Shown here: positions 1 to 7,529 of the stretch, in pieces | Layout: each line of letters starts with the position of its first letter | Position numbering within the stretch: the stretch's first letter is position 1 | Assembly (NCBI GenBank): GCA_021824855.1 | Contig: JAKAJX010000252.1 | Location: forward strand, 1-13,550 | Direction of reading: 5' to 3' | Length of the DNA: 13,550 bases | Source: Bacteroidota bacterium | GTDB taxonomy: Bacteria > Bacteroidota > Bacteroidia > Chitinophagales > Chitinophagaceae | Notes under the pieces: generated by a model | Seen by the model: only the letters and a program-made list of their open reading frames with translations | Told to the model about the DNA's origin: nothing | Database searches by the model: none | Program-made: the position numbers and the translations under genes

Positions 1-1679
1 TACTCGTAAATATCAGGAATAACAACATCGGGGGTTACCCCTTTTAGCTGAGTAGACCCTCCGTTAATACGATAAAACTTTTGGAATGTAAGCTTAATTG
101 CTCCATTCTCCGATCTGCCGGTAAAATCTAAAATTCTTCCTAATGGAATATTTCTTTGTACAGTTCCTTTTCCATAAGTAGAGGAACTTCCTACAATAAT
201 ACCACGTTTATAATCTTGTATAGCGGCTGCAAAAATTTCGCTTGCCGATGCACTTTCTTCATTTACCATAACGGCAAAAGGTCCATCATATAATACAGAA
301 TTATCTCTATCGCTTAATACAGAAGATTTACCATCTTTATCTCGCACCTGAACTACAGGTCCTTGACCTATTAACATTCCAACCATTTGAACTACTTCGT
401 ATAAAGAACCTCCACCATTAAATCTTAAATCGAGAATAATACCTTTTACATTTTCGGCTTTAAGTTTTCCAATTTCTTTGGCAAAATCTTCAGAACAATG
501 TGCTCCGTTTGCTCTTTCAAAATCGGCATAAAAATCTTGTAACCATATATAGCCTATTTTATCTTTTCCATTTTTAATAATGGCACTTCTTGCCGAAGAT
601 TCATCTTGTACAATTTCATCTCTAATTAATGAAAGTGTTTTTATGGTACCATCTTGCTTTTTAATAGTTAATCTTACTTCTGTACCCTTCGATCCGCGAA
701 TTAATTTAACAGCATCTGTAACATCAAATCCTGATACATCTACCGGAGTTTCTTTTCCTTGACCTACTTTTAAAATAATATCATTCACCATTAATTCACC
801 ACTTTTCCATGCTGGTCCGCCCGATAAAATACTTGCAATTTTAATTATGCCATCTTGCTCTTGCAATTGAGCACCAATTCCATAAAATTTATTGCTCATC
901 ATTTCATCAAATGCACGTTTTTCTATAGGAGGCAAATAATCGGTATGAGGATCCATTAAGTTAGTAATTACGTTTATAAAACTATTAAAACGTTCATCTT
1001 CATTATATTTCGCTTTAATTCTATCGTACATTCTGTTAGTAACTTTTAATACTTTATCTCTTGCATCTTTTTCTAATACAGAATCGGGTTTTTGAACAGA
1101 TGTATCGGCTTTATTTTTTTCTTTTTGTTCTATTAAATCGGCATAAACTTCTAAAGTATATTGTTTTAATTTTTTTCTCCATCTATCATCTCTTTCAGTT
1201 TCAGTAGAAGAATAATTTAAACTATCGGCATTTTTTAAATTGTATTCATTGGTTGTAAAGTCGAATGGTTTAGCTAATATTTTTTTATACAAAAGCATTA
1301 CTTCATTAATTCTTTTATCGTAAATGGCACTTACAGCAGGAACAAATTGTATATCCGCTCCATGAATTTCATCATCAATAGTTGTTTCATATTTTTTAAG
1401 TGCATTAATATCCGATTGGAAAAAAAGTGTTTTATCATTATCGAGTTCTTCAAGATATTTTTTAAATACTTTTTTAGAAAAAGCATCATTAATAATTTTA
1501 GGGCTATAATGTTGGGTTTCTAAAATAGATCCTATTTCGGTTAATATTTTTTTTCGCTGATTAATATATTTATCGCTTCCACCATTTCTGGTAAAAGCAA
1601 AAAATAAAGTTCCAAACAATACAATTGCAGTTATTATTATTCCCTTTGTACTCTTCATAAATTGTATAAATTTTTGCAT
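1..1679 (-). CDS. prc: Tail-specific (C-terminal processing) S41 protease, 3' end off window
   Basis: Periplasmic serine protease of the Tsp/Prc (S41A) family, which degrades or trims proteins from their C-termini. I translated it by hand; 559 residues are visible and the reading frame runs open off the left edge, so the C-terminal tail domain is missing. The start is MQKFIQFMKSTKG; an in-frame ATG at 1658 is an alternative. A hydrophobic segment (about residues 11-28) is a signal peptide or membrane anchor. Residues about 40-260 form the charged helical N-domain of the long Tsp proteins. A PDZ domain begins at about 265 (FYGIGAQLQ, later LSGGPAWKSGEL). The catalytic domain carries ESASASEIFAAA with the expected nucleophile Ser478, and YGKGTVQ with the general base Lys504, the same spacing pattern as E. 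coli Prc. A promoter match lies just upstream. Family assignment is firm; the symbol is by homology only. Confidence 0.93.
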   Translation of the reverse strand, partial: MQKFIQFMKSTKGIIITAIVLFGTLFFAFTRNGGSDKYINQRKKILTEIGSILETQHYSPKIINDAFSKKVFKKYLEELDNDKTLFFQSDINALKKYETTIDDEIHGADIQFVPAVSAIYDKRINEVMLLYKKILAKPFDFTTNEYNLKNADSLNYSSTETERDDRWRKKLKQYTLEVYADLIEQKEKNKADTSVQKPDSVLEKDARDKVLKVTNRMYDRIKAKYNEDERFNSFINVITNLMDPHTDYLPPIEKRAFDEMMSNKFYGIGAQLQEQDGIIKIASILSGGPAWKSGELMVNDIILKVGQGKETPVDVSGFDVTDAVKLIRGSKGTEVRLTIKKQDGTIKTLSLIRDEIVQDESSARSAIIKNGKDKIGYIWLQDFYADFERANGAHCSEDFAKEIGKLKAENVKGIILDLRFNGGGSLYEVVQMVGMLIGQGPVVQVRDKDGKSSVLSDRDNSVLYDGPFAVMVNEESASASEIFAAAIQDYKRGIIVGSSSTYGKGTVQRNIPLGRILDFTGRSENGAIKLTFQKFYRINGGSTQLKGVTPDVVIPDIYE

Positions 1680-1710
1680 AGATACGCTCAAAAGTAATAG
1701 AATTAATATT

Positions 1711-1741
1711 GAAATATAATTATAACCTGCCTCTTAACAAA
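1711..1741 (-). promoter_or_regulatory. Sigma-ABfr-type promoter of the protease gene
   Basis: On the minus strand TTTG (1738-1741) is followed after 19 bases by TATATTTC (1711-1718). This is a 7/8 match to the Bacteroidota -7 element TAnnTTTG with the usual spacing. It would start transcription about 25 bases before the protease ATG at 1679. Confidence 0.6.
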
Positions 1742-1781
1742 GGTTTTTGATAAAAGGATTATTTTGATGATTAAAATTGAA

Positions 1782-1812
1782 TTTTTCTATTACCTCTTTT
1801 GCCTTATTTTTG
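1782..1812 (+). promoter_or_regulatory. Promoter of tRNA-His
   Basis: TATTTTTG at 1805-1812 matches TAnnTTTG exactly. TTTT at 1782-1785 sits 19 bases upstream, in the place of the -33 TTTG (3/4 match). The predicted transcription start falls about 7 bases before the tRNA 5' end. Confidence 0.5.
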
Positions 1813-1825
1813 CAGCCCGCAAAAT

Positions 1826-1903
1826 GGAGAGTATAGCTCAGCTGGTTAGAGCGATAGTTTGTGGCACTATAGGTCGTGGGTTCGAGCCCCATTACTCTCC
1901 CCA
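1826..1903 (+). tRNA. tRNA-His (GTG anticodon)
   Basis: Complete cloverleaf. G1826 is the G at position -1 that is special to tRNA-His and pairs with C73 (1900). The acceptor strand continues as GAGAGTA (1827-1833) paired with TACTCTC (1893-1899). The D arm begins GCTC...GAGC. The anticodon stem ATAGT/ACTAT (1854-1858/1866-1870) encloses TTGTGGC, with anticodon GTG at 1861-1863. The T arm is GTGGG-TTCGAGC-CCCAT (1876-1892). The 3' CCA is encoded at 1901-1903. The gene closely resembles E. coli tRNA-His, including the shared ATAGCTCAG and GTCGTGGGTTCGA stretches. An open frame running through it is spurious. Confidence 0.97.
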
Positions 1904-1936
1904 AAAAATCCTTCTCGTATGGGAAGGTTTTCTTTT
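1903..1936 (+). terminator. Weak hairpin/terminator after tRNA-His
   Basis: CCTTC (1910-1914) pairs with GAAGG (1923-1927), and a T-G wobble closes a six-base loop. An A run precedes the stem and a T-rich run (1928-1936, interrupted by one C) follows it. The stem is short, so termination is probably partial; the element ends only 11 bases before the next ATG. Confidence 0.45.
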
Positions 1937-1947
1937 AATACACAAGC

Positions 1948-2550
1948 ATGAATTTTTGGAGTTACACAATTCCTGTATTTGGTTTTATATTGGGTTGGGC
2001 TATCAACTCGGTTTTGTTATGGGTTATTTTTAATCCTGCTAAACCTATACAAATACTGCATATTAAGTTGCAAGGAGTAATTTATAAGAAGCAACAACTT
2101 ATTGCTAAAAATTTAAGTGCATGGCTGGCAGAAAACTTTTTTTCTTTTCAACAAATCGAACATCAATTTACCAATCCTACAGCCATTGAAAAAATAATGC
2201 CTGCTGTAGAAACCGAAATAGAGTTTTTTTTACGCAACAAGTTACCAGAGCAAATGCCAATGATTGGTATGCTTATTGGCGACAAAACAATTGCTCAGAT
2301 TAAAAAAGTATTTGTAGAACAGATAGGACTAATGTTGCCAAAACTTATTAAAGAATACTTTAGCAATGTGCAATCTTCTTTTAATATTGCTGCATTAATT
2401 GAAGAAAAAATAAATGCAATACATCTTTCTGCAATAGAATCTTCTTTAAAAAAATCATTTAAAACCGAAATTCGTTTCTTCAAATTATCAGGTGCAATTG
2501 GCGGATTATTGATTGGTTTATTCGAATTGCTTTTACATTTACCGTTATAA
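1948..2550 (+). CDS. DUF445 family membrane protein
   Basis: 200-residue protein assigned to the DUF445 (YheB-like) family; the biochemical role of the family is unknown. An N-terminal membrane segment (about residues 5-28) is followed by the family-like stretch FNPAKPI (28-34) and LQGVIYKKQQLIAKNLS. A long, probably helical soluble middle follows, and the C-terminus is a second hydrophobic segment (GAIGGLLIGLFELLL). This N- and C-terminal hairpin arrangement fits the short, single-unit DUF445 proteins of Bacteroidota; Bacillus YheB is roughly twice as long. The start ATG lies 44 bases after the tRNA CCA end with no recognisable Shine-Dalgarno and no upstream in-frame start, so it may be transcribed by read-through from the tRNA promoter. 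Confidence 0.78.
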   Translation: MNFWSYTIPVFGFILGWAINSVLLWVIFNPAKPIQILHIKLQGVIYKKQQLIAKNLSAWLAENFFSFQQIEHQFTNPTAIEKIMPAVETEIEFFLRNKLPEQMPMIGMLIGDKTIAQIKKVFVEQIGLMLPKLIKEYFSNVQSSFNIAALIEEKINAIHLSAIESSLKKSFKTEIRFFKLSGAIGGLLIGLFELLLHLPL

Positions 2551-2619
2551 TCAATTGTTCACCGAAACAGCCATCTACTAACCACTTCTACTTTACCCAT
2601 TAAAAGTAACATCTTGCCG

Positions 2620-2666
2620 TTTGTATAGTAATACCTATTCTTTTATAGTACTTGATAGGAACTTTG
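2620..2666 (+). promoter_or_regulatory. Candidate promoter and direct repeat before the first barrel gene
   Basis: GAACTTTG at 2659-2666 matches TAnnTTTG in 7 of 8 positions and would start transcription about 20 bases before the ATG at 2694; no good -33 box precedes it. TATAGTA occurs twice, at 2624-2630 and 2644-2650, a 20-base step. Such spacing would place two contacts on one face of the helix. Confidence 0.3.
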
Positions 2667-2693
2667 CAGTTACAAATACAATTATAATTTATA

Positions 2694-5366
2694 ATGAAAA
2701 ACATTTTTTTAACAGCATTACTCGCAATAGGAATTATACATAGTTATGCTCAAATGCCACAAGGCAATAAAATGGGCAAACAGAATATGAATATTGGTCA
2801 TTTTTACGGAAAAATTGTTGATTCAAAAACAAATAAAGGTATTGCCGCAGTAACCGTTCAACTCACCGGAAATAAGTTTGATACTGCTACCAAAAAAATG
2901 AAACAAGCTATTTTAAATACAGTGATAACAGAAAATCATGGAGATTTTAGTTTAGAAGGATTACCCATATTTGGCAACTTTACATTAAAAATTTCTAGCT
3001 TGGGTTATAAACCTATTCAGAAGCAAATAAACTTTGGAATTAAGTTTCCGCAAGGAGGTGCAGCAAATGCTCAAAACGGGTTCTCCGGCATGCAAAAAAT
3101 ATTAGACCAAGTAGATAAAGATTTAGGCAATATTAAATTAGAACCCGATGCTACAGATTTAGGCAATGTTACTGTTACTGCATCTGCAAAACAACAATTT
3201 GAATTAGGCATTGATAGAAAAATTTTTAATGTAGATAAAAATTTAGAAAGCACCGGCCAAACAGCTACCGAAATAATGAAAAATATTCCTTCTGTTAATG
3301 TTGATATTGATGGTAATGTAACTTTAAGAAATGCAGCCCCTATCATATTTGTAGACGACAGACCAACAACGTTAACCTTAGATCAAATACCATCTGACAT
3401 TATTGATAAAATAGAAATTATCACCAACCCATCTGCTAAATACGATGCCTCAGGAGGCAATGCAGGTATTATTAATATTATTTTAAAAAAGAATAGAAAG
3501 TTTGGATACAATGGTGGCGTGAGAGCAGGCACCGATTCATGGGGAAAAGTAAATGGCGGCGGCGATTTTAGTGTAAGAGAAGGAAAAATAAACGCATTTG
3601 TTAATGGCAACTACAATCAAAGAAAATTTGTATCGGAAGGAACTACTAATCAAAATAATTTCTTTAATCCGCCGAGTAATGCTAATTCCATTACCAGCTC
3701 AAATAATAATGGAGAATTTAGATTTTTAAGAGCCGGAATAGATTTCTTAGTCGATAATAGAAATACCTTTACTGTTGCAGGAAATTATGTACATGGTCAT
3801 TTCAACTTTGCCAATAACTTTAATACCGATTCTTTAATTAACCTATCAAACGTAGCCAACAACCAAAGTACTACCGGAAGTGATAGAACATTTGAAAATA
3901 CAGGTGCTCAATTTGGCTACAAACATAATTTTGCAAAGAGCGGCGAAAACTTAACTGCCGATGTAAACTTAAATACCAGTAATAACCATAGCTCTTCCGA
4001 TAACAGTACTTATACTTTCTTTCCTAATTCAACCATTCAAAAACAAAATCCTTTTTTACAGCAAACCTTTACACAAGGCTATAATAAATTTTATACAATA
4101 CAATCGGATTATGAAAATCCCATTTCAGATAAAGTAAAATTGGAAGCAGGTGTTAGGGCAGCTATTAGAGATTTTGGCAACAACAGCTCTCAATTAAAAT
4201 ACGATAACTTTACGGGTACCTATGTGGTAATTCCGGCTATTAGTAATAATTATAAATACAACGATCAGGTATATGCCGGCTATATTAACTATAGTGCCAA
4301 ACGCACCAAATGGAATTATCAATTAGGATTACGTGTTGAAAGTTCAAATTATACCGGAACATTACTGAATAATAAAGGCACCGACTCTTCTACATTTGCG
4401 GTAAAATATCCTGTTAGCTTATTTCCTAGTGCATTTTTAACGTATAAATTAACCGATAAACAAGACTTACAAATTAACTATTCTCGAAGAGTTAATAGAC
4501 CTAACTTCTTTCAGTTAATGCCTTTTCCTAACTATTCCAATTATCCAATTATTGTTTTACAGGGTAATGCAGGCTTAAACCCGGAATTTACCAACTCAAT
4601 GGAATTATCGTACAATAACAATTATAAAACTAATTCTAATTTTTTGGCAACTGCTTATTTTAAGTATACTACCAACTTAATTACACAATATATTTATAGA
4701 GATAAAGATGCATTATCGAATGGAAATGACAGTGTTTACTATTCAACTTATATTAATGCCAACAGCGGAATTTCGTACGGTATTGAATTAACCAATAAAA
4801 TGCAAGTAACTAAATGGTGGGAACTAATGTTAAATGCAAATATTTTCGACTCTAAAATTAATGCCTCAAGTGTAAATAGTAATACATCTCACAACATTAG
4901 TATTGCAACCAATTCTATATTAAGTTGGTTTGGAAAAGTAAACAGTACTTTTAAATTGCCTAAAAGTTATTCCATTCAAATTAGTGGTTATTACCAATCT
5001 AAAACTGTTTTACCCCAAAATGGCGGCGGTGGCGGTGGTGGACCATTTAACCAAGTTCAAACTACAGCCCAAGGATATATTTTACCAAAATACGGTGTAG
5101 ATATGGCAATAAGAAAAGATTGGAATTGGAAGAAAGGAAGAACCGGATCGTTAACACTTAGTATGAACGATATTTTAAAAACCGAATACCAAAGAACTTT
5201 TTCGGAACAAACAGGATTATTTAATCAGAATACTGAACGCATCAGCAATCCACAAGTTTTACGTTTAACTTTTAGCTACAGATTTGGCAAATTTGATACA
5301 TCACTTTTCAAACGCAAAAACACAAAATTTGATCAAAACGGAAATAGTGTAGATATGATGCCATAA
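2694..5366 (+). CDS. Outer-membrane beta-barrel protein with TonB-receptor-like plug (PF14905 type)
   Basis: 890-residue outer-membrane protein of the TonB-dependent receptor superfamily. The signal peptide is residues 1-19 (cleavage after SYA). A carboxypeptidase-regulatory-like beta-sandwich follows (about 36-115, containing GKIVDSKTNKGIAAVTVQL and FSLEGLP). A Gly/Ala/Gln-rich linker leads to the plug (about 155-262), ending in the family motif TNPSAKYDASGGNAGIINI from about residue 244. The rest is a long barrel of alternating aromatic strands, with LQINYSRRVNRPNFFQL and a terminal strand LTFSYRFGKF. As often in this family, a short hydrophilic tail follows the last strand. Seven consecutive glycines (codons 5022-5042, residues 777-783) lie in a late loop. 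The substrate cannot be told from sequence. It is convergent with a LytTR two-component operon and related to the barrel at 7530-9965. Confidence 0.9.
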   Translation: MKNIFLTALLAIGIIHSYAQMPQGNKMGKQNMNIGHFYGKIVDSKTNKGIAAVTVQLTGNKFDTATKKMKQAILNTVITENHGDFSLEGLPIFGNFTLKISSLGYKPIQKQINFGIKFPQGGAANAQNGFSGMQKILDQVDKDLGNIKLEPDATDLGNVTVTASAKQQFELGIDRKIFNVDKNLESTGQTATEIMKNIPSVNVDIDGNVTLRNAAPIIFVDDRPTTLTLDQIPSDIIDKIEIITNPSAKYDASGGNAGIINIILKKNRKFGYNGGVRAGTDSWGKVNGGGDFSVREGKINAFVNGNYNQRKFVSEGTTNQNNFFNPPSNANSITSSNNNGEFRFLRAGIDFLVDNRNTFTVAGNYVHGHFNFANNFNTDSLINLSNVANNQSTTGSDRTFENTGAQFGYKHNFAKSGENLTADVNLNTSNNHSSSDNSTYTFFPNSTIQKQNPFLQQTFTQGYNKFYTIQSDYENPISDKVKLEAGVRAAIRDFGNNSSQLKYDNFTGTYVVIPAISNNYKYNDQVYAGYINYSAKRTKWNYQLGLRVESSNYTGTLLNNKGTDSSTFAVKYPVSLFPSAFLTYKLTDKQDLQINYSRRVNRPNFFQLMPFPNYSNYPIIVLQGNAGLNPEFTNSMELSYNNNYKTNSNFLATAYFKYTTNLITQYIYRDKDALSNGNDSVYYSTYINANSGISYGIELTNKMQVTKWWELMLNANIFDSKINASSVNSNTSHNISIATNSILSWFGKVNSTFKLPKSYSIQISGYYQSKTVLPQNGGGGGGGPFNQVQTTAQGYILPKYGVDMAIRKDWNWKKGRTGSLTLSMNDILKTEYQRTFSEQTGLFNQNTERISNPQVLRLTFSYRFGKFDTSLFKRKNTKFDQNGNSVDMMP

Positions 5367-5398
5367 TAAAATACTACAGAGCTCCTATTGTGAATAAA

Positions 5399-5436
5399 GA
5401 ATGCCGCTATATTATATGTACTGCGGCATTTTTATT
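5399..5436 (+). terminator. Rho-independent terminator between convergent genes
   Basis: AATGCCGC (5400-5407) pairs perfectly with GCGGCATT (5423-5430) around a 15-base loop and is followed by a T-rich run to 5436. It ends the barrel transcript. On the other strand the stem is followed by TTCTTTATT, so it may also serve the convergent regulator gene. Confidence 0.85.
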
Positions 5437-5465
5437 TAATATTTAAATCCCTACTATTTTTTAGC

Positions 5466-6173
5466 CTATATTTTCTTTTTTATCAATTGCTCTATTGCAT
5501 CTCGAAAAGTATCTCCTATCGGCAATTCCATATCTTTTATAAATACACTTGACTTTCTAATAGCAGCAATACTTTCAATAGCAACAATGTAAGACTTATG
5601 AATACGAATGAATTTTGAAGCAGGTAGTTCCGGTTCAATTGCTTTTAAACTATTACGAAACATTAATGGTTTATTACTACTCTTCAAATAAATTTTTACA
5701 TAATCTCTAACACCTTCCATCCAAATAATATCATCAAACATTATTTTCACTTGGCTATAATCTGCATTTAAAAAAAAGTATTCAACTGAAGAGTTGTTGA
5801 ATTGTTTTTTTGCCATTTTTAATTCATACAATTCTTTTGCCCTGTTACAAGCTTTTATAAACCGATCTAATGGCACCGGTTTAACCAAATAATCTACTAC
5901 AGCTAAATCGTAACTTTCTAAAGCATATTGTTTGTAGGCTGTAATAAAAATAATTAAAGGCTTATATTCAAGGCTTGCTATAAACTGTAACCCTGTTAAA
6001 CCGGGCATTTGTATATCACTAAATATAAGGTCAATTTTATTTTTTTCAAGTATTTTCATTGCATCAAAAACATTACGACAAGAAGAAAGCAAATGCAAAT
6101 AAGGAACATGCTTTATGTTATCTTCTACTAGTTGTAACGCCAAAGGCTCATCATCAATAGCAATACAGTTCAT
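5466..6173 (-). CDS. LytTR-family response regulator
   Basis: 235-residue DNA-binding response regulator. The receiver domain occupies about residues 1-120: acidic pair D7-D8 in MNCIAIDDEPLA, phosphoacceptor D53 in IFSDIQMPG, T78 in FITAY, and K98 in YLVKPV. A LytTR DNA-binding domain (about 130-232) follows, with DIIWMEGVRDYVKIYL, KFIRIHKSYIVA and LPIGDTFRD typical of the family. I chose the ATG at 6173 because the receiver fold begins exactly there. A longer frame from 6224 would add 17 residues unlike any receiver domain and overlap the kinase gene. The kinase stop is about 14 bases upstream, so the two form one operon. By family rule it is phosphorylated by that kinase. Likely targets are the flanking barrel genes, which is inference from position. 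Confidence 0.93.
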   Translation of the reverse strand: MNCIAIDDEPLALQLVEDNIKHVPYLHLLSSCRNVFDAMKILEKNKIDLIFSDIQMPGLTGLQFIASLEYKPLIIFITAYKQYALESYDLAVVDYLVKPVPLDRFIKACNRAKELYELKMAKKQFNNSSVEYFFLNADYSQVKIMFDDIIWMEGVRDYVKIYLKSSNKPLMFRNSLKAIEPELPASKFIRIHKSYIVAIESIAAIRKSSVFIKDMELPIGDTFRDAIEQLIKKKI

Positions 6174-6187
6174 TGAAAAATTTATGA

Positions 6188-7246
6188 TTAGTGTAAAGTT
6201 ATCTGCAAGTCTATAATAAACCAATCCATTTGCTCATCAATTTTTAAAATATGTTTATCCCTGTATAAGAGTTCTAATCGTCTCTTTACATTTATCAATC
6301 CTATTCCCGAAGTTTTATCTTTAATAGATAAATTATTATCAAACTTATTTTTTACTGAAAAATGAAGTTGATTATTGCTTACAGATAAAGCTATTTGAAT
6401 ATTGGGAAATTGTAATGAACCTCCGTGCTTAAAAGCATTTTCTACAAAAGGAATTAAAAGCATAGGCTCAATAGTGTGCCAATCTTCATTTACATTAAAT
6501 TCTACCTTCAATGTAAGTTCTTTTCCATATCGCTGTTGCTGTAAATCTATATAAGCTTGTAAATATTCTACTTCACTTTTTACTACAACCTTCTCTTCAT
6601 CGGTCTCATACAACATGTATTGTAACAGCGATGAAAGCTTTATTATTGTTGGCTCCAAATCGTTACTCTTCATGCGAACTAAAGCAGTGATATTGTTTAA
6701 AACATTGAAAATAAAATGCGGACTAATTTGTGATCTTAAAAAAGATAATTCTGTTTTTAAATGTTCACTTGTTTTCTTACTTATCCATAAATCTGCTTTA
6801 GTTTTATCTGAAATGGCTTTATAGGCAGCACTTACTGCAAGTGTAAAAAGAAAGGCAATAATGTTATGCTCTACCGAATGATATAAACTAAAAGTTCGTT
6901 GAATTGCTAATAAATGAAACAAAAAGTTATCTAACAAAATAACTATACTGAATATACCTACAAGACTGGTAATGTATAATACTATTTTTCTTTTATAAAC
7001 AAAATAGGGTATTAATATCACTGCATTAAAATAGAAAATAATTACCCAAAAAAAGTTAAGTGCAGTATTCAAATACAGAAACTCATTTTCATCACTAACT
7101 TTATGCTTAGACCCTCGTTCAACATCGGCACTAAAAATATACGGAATTAAAAAAACCATTACCCAAATAAGTACGTGCAAAACAATGGTAGCCCATTTTC
7201 TTTTCTTGTTTTCACTATTGAATAGGTTGTTTTGCTTCATTTTCAT
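6188..7246 (-). CDS. LytS/YehU-type sensor histidine kinase
   Basis: 352-residue inner-membrane kinase of the His_kinase (PF06580) type, partner of the LytTR regulator just downstream. Four hydrophobic segments lie at about 19-39, 58-82, 87-112 and 126-144. A short coiled linker leads to the phosphoacceptor motif LRSQISPHFIFNVLNNI with His177. The ATP-binding domain shows the N box PFVENAFKHG (Asn270) and the G box SGIGLINVKRRLELLY. No separate periplasmic or PAS sensor domain is seen, so any signal is probably read by the membrane part. The start MKMKQ could use the ATG at 7246 or the one six bases later. A 283-base gap separates it from the upstream barrel gene on the same strand, so a promoter of its own is likely, though I found no convincing one. 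Confidence 0.93.
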   Translation of the reverse strand: MKMKQNNLFNSENKKRKWATIVLHVLIWVMVFLIPYIFSADVERGSKHKVSDENEFLYLNTALNFFWVIIFYFNAVILIPYFVYKRKIVLYITSLVGIFSIVILLDNFLFHLLAIQRTFSLYHSVEHNIIAFLFTLAVSAAYKAISDKTKADLWISKKTSEHLKTELSFLRSQISPHFIFNVLNNITALVRMKSNDLEPTIIKLSSLLQYMLYETDEEKVVVKSEVEYLQAYIDLQQQRYGKELTLKVEFNVNEDWHTIEPMLLIPFVENAFKHGGSLQFPNIQIALSVSNNQLHFSVKNKFDNNLSIKDKTSGIGLINVKRRLELLYRDKHILKIDEQMDWFIIDLQITLH

Positions 7247-7529
7247 ACAAGTTTAGGTATTCTATTTTATTAACGATAATATTACATAAGGTAAATACTT
7301 TCCATAAAATAAACTACACCCTACCATATTTAATCATTTCAAAAAAATAATTGTATTTAAATATATCATTAACTGAGATTTGTACAAAATGTTTTAAAAT
7401 ATGCATCTCTTTAGGTTTGAACAGTACCACTAAAACTGGAAATAATAAGCAGCCTATCAATAAATTCAAACTTGTTATGAATAAAACACATCTTCTACCA
7501 TTTCTTTACACATTATTTAATTCACATTC
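7247..7529 (-). other. Intergenic region between second barrel gene and kinase gene
   Basis: 283 AT-rich bases with no credible gene on either strand. It should hold the end of the barrel transcript and the kinase promoter. I see neither a clear hairpin-plus-T terminator nor a well-spaced TTTG/TAnnTTTG pair. A perfect 10-base palindrome TTTGTACAAA lies at 7379-7388, which is not remarkable for this composition. Confidence 0.5.

Noticed and set aside
580..762. Plus-strand open frame of 60 codons
   Set aside because: It lies antisense inside the well-supported tail-specific protease gene and shows no family features.
1764..2033. Plus-strand open frame of 89 codons
   Set aside because: It runs straight through the tRNA-His gene and overlaps the start of the better supported DUF445 gene in another frame.
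5466..6224. Longer start for the LytTR regulator at 6224
   Set aside because: The extra 17 residues precede a receiver domain that begins at the ATG at 6173, and the longer form would overlap the kinase gene by 37 bases.
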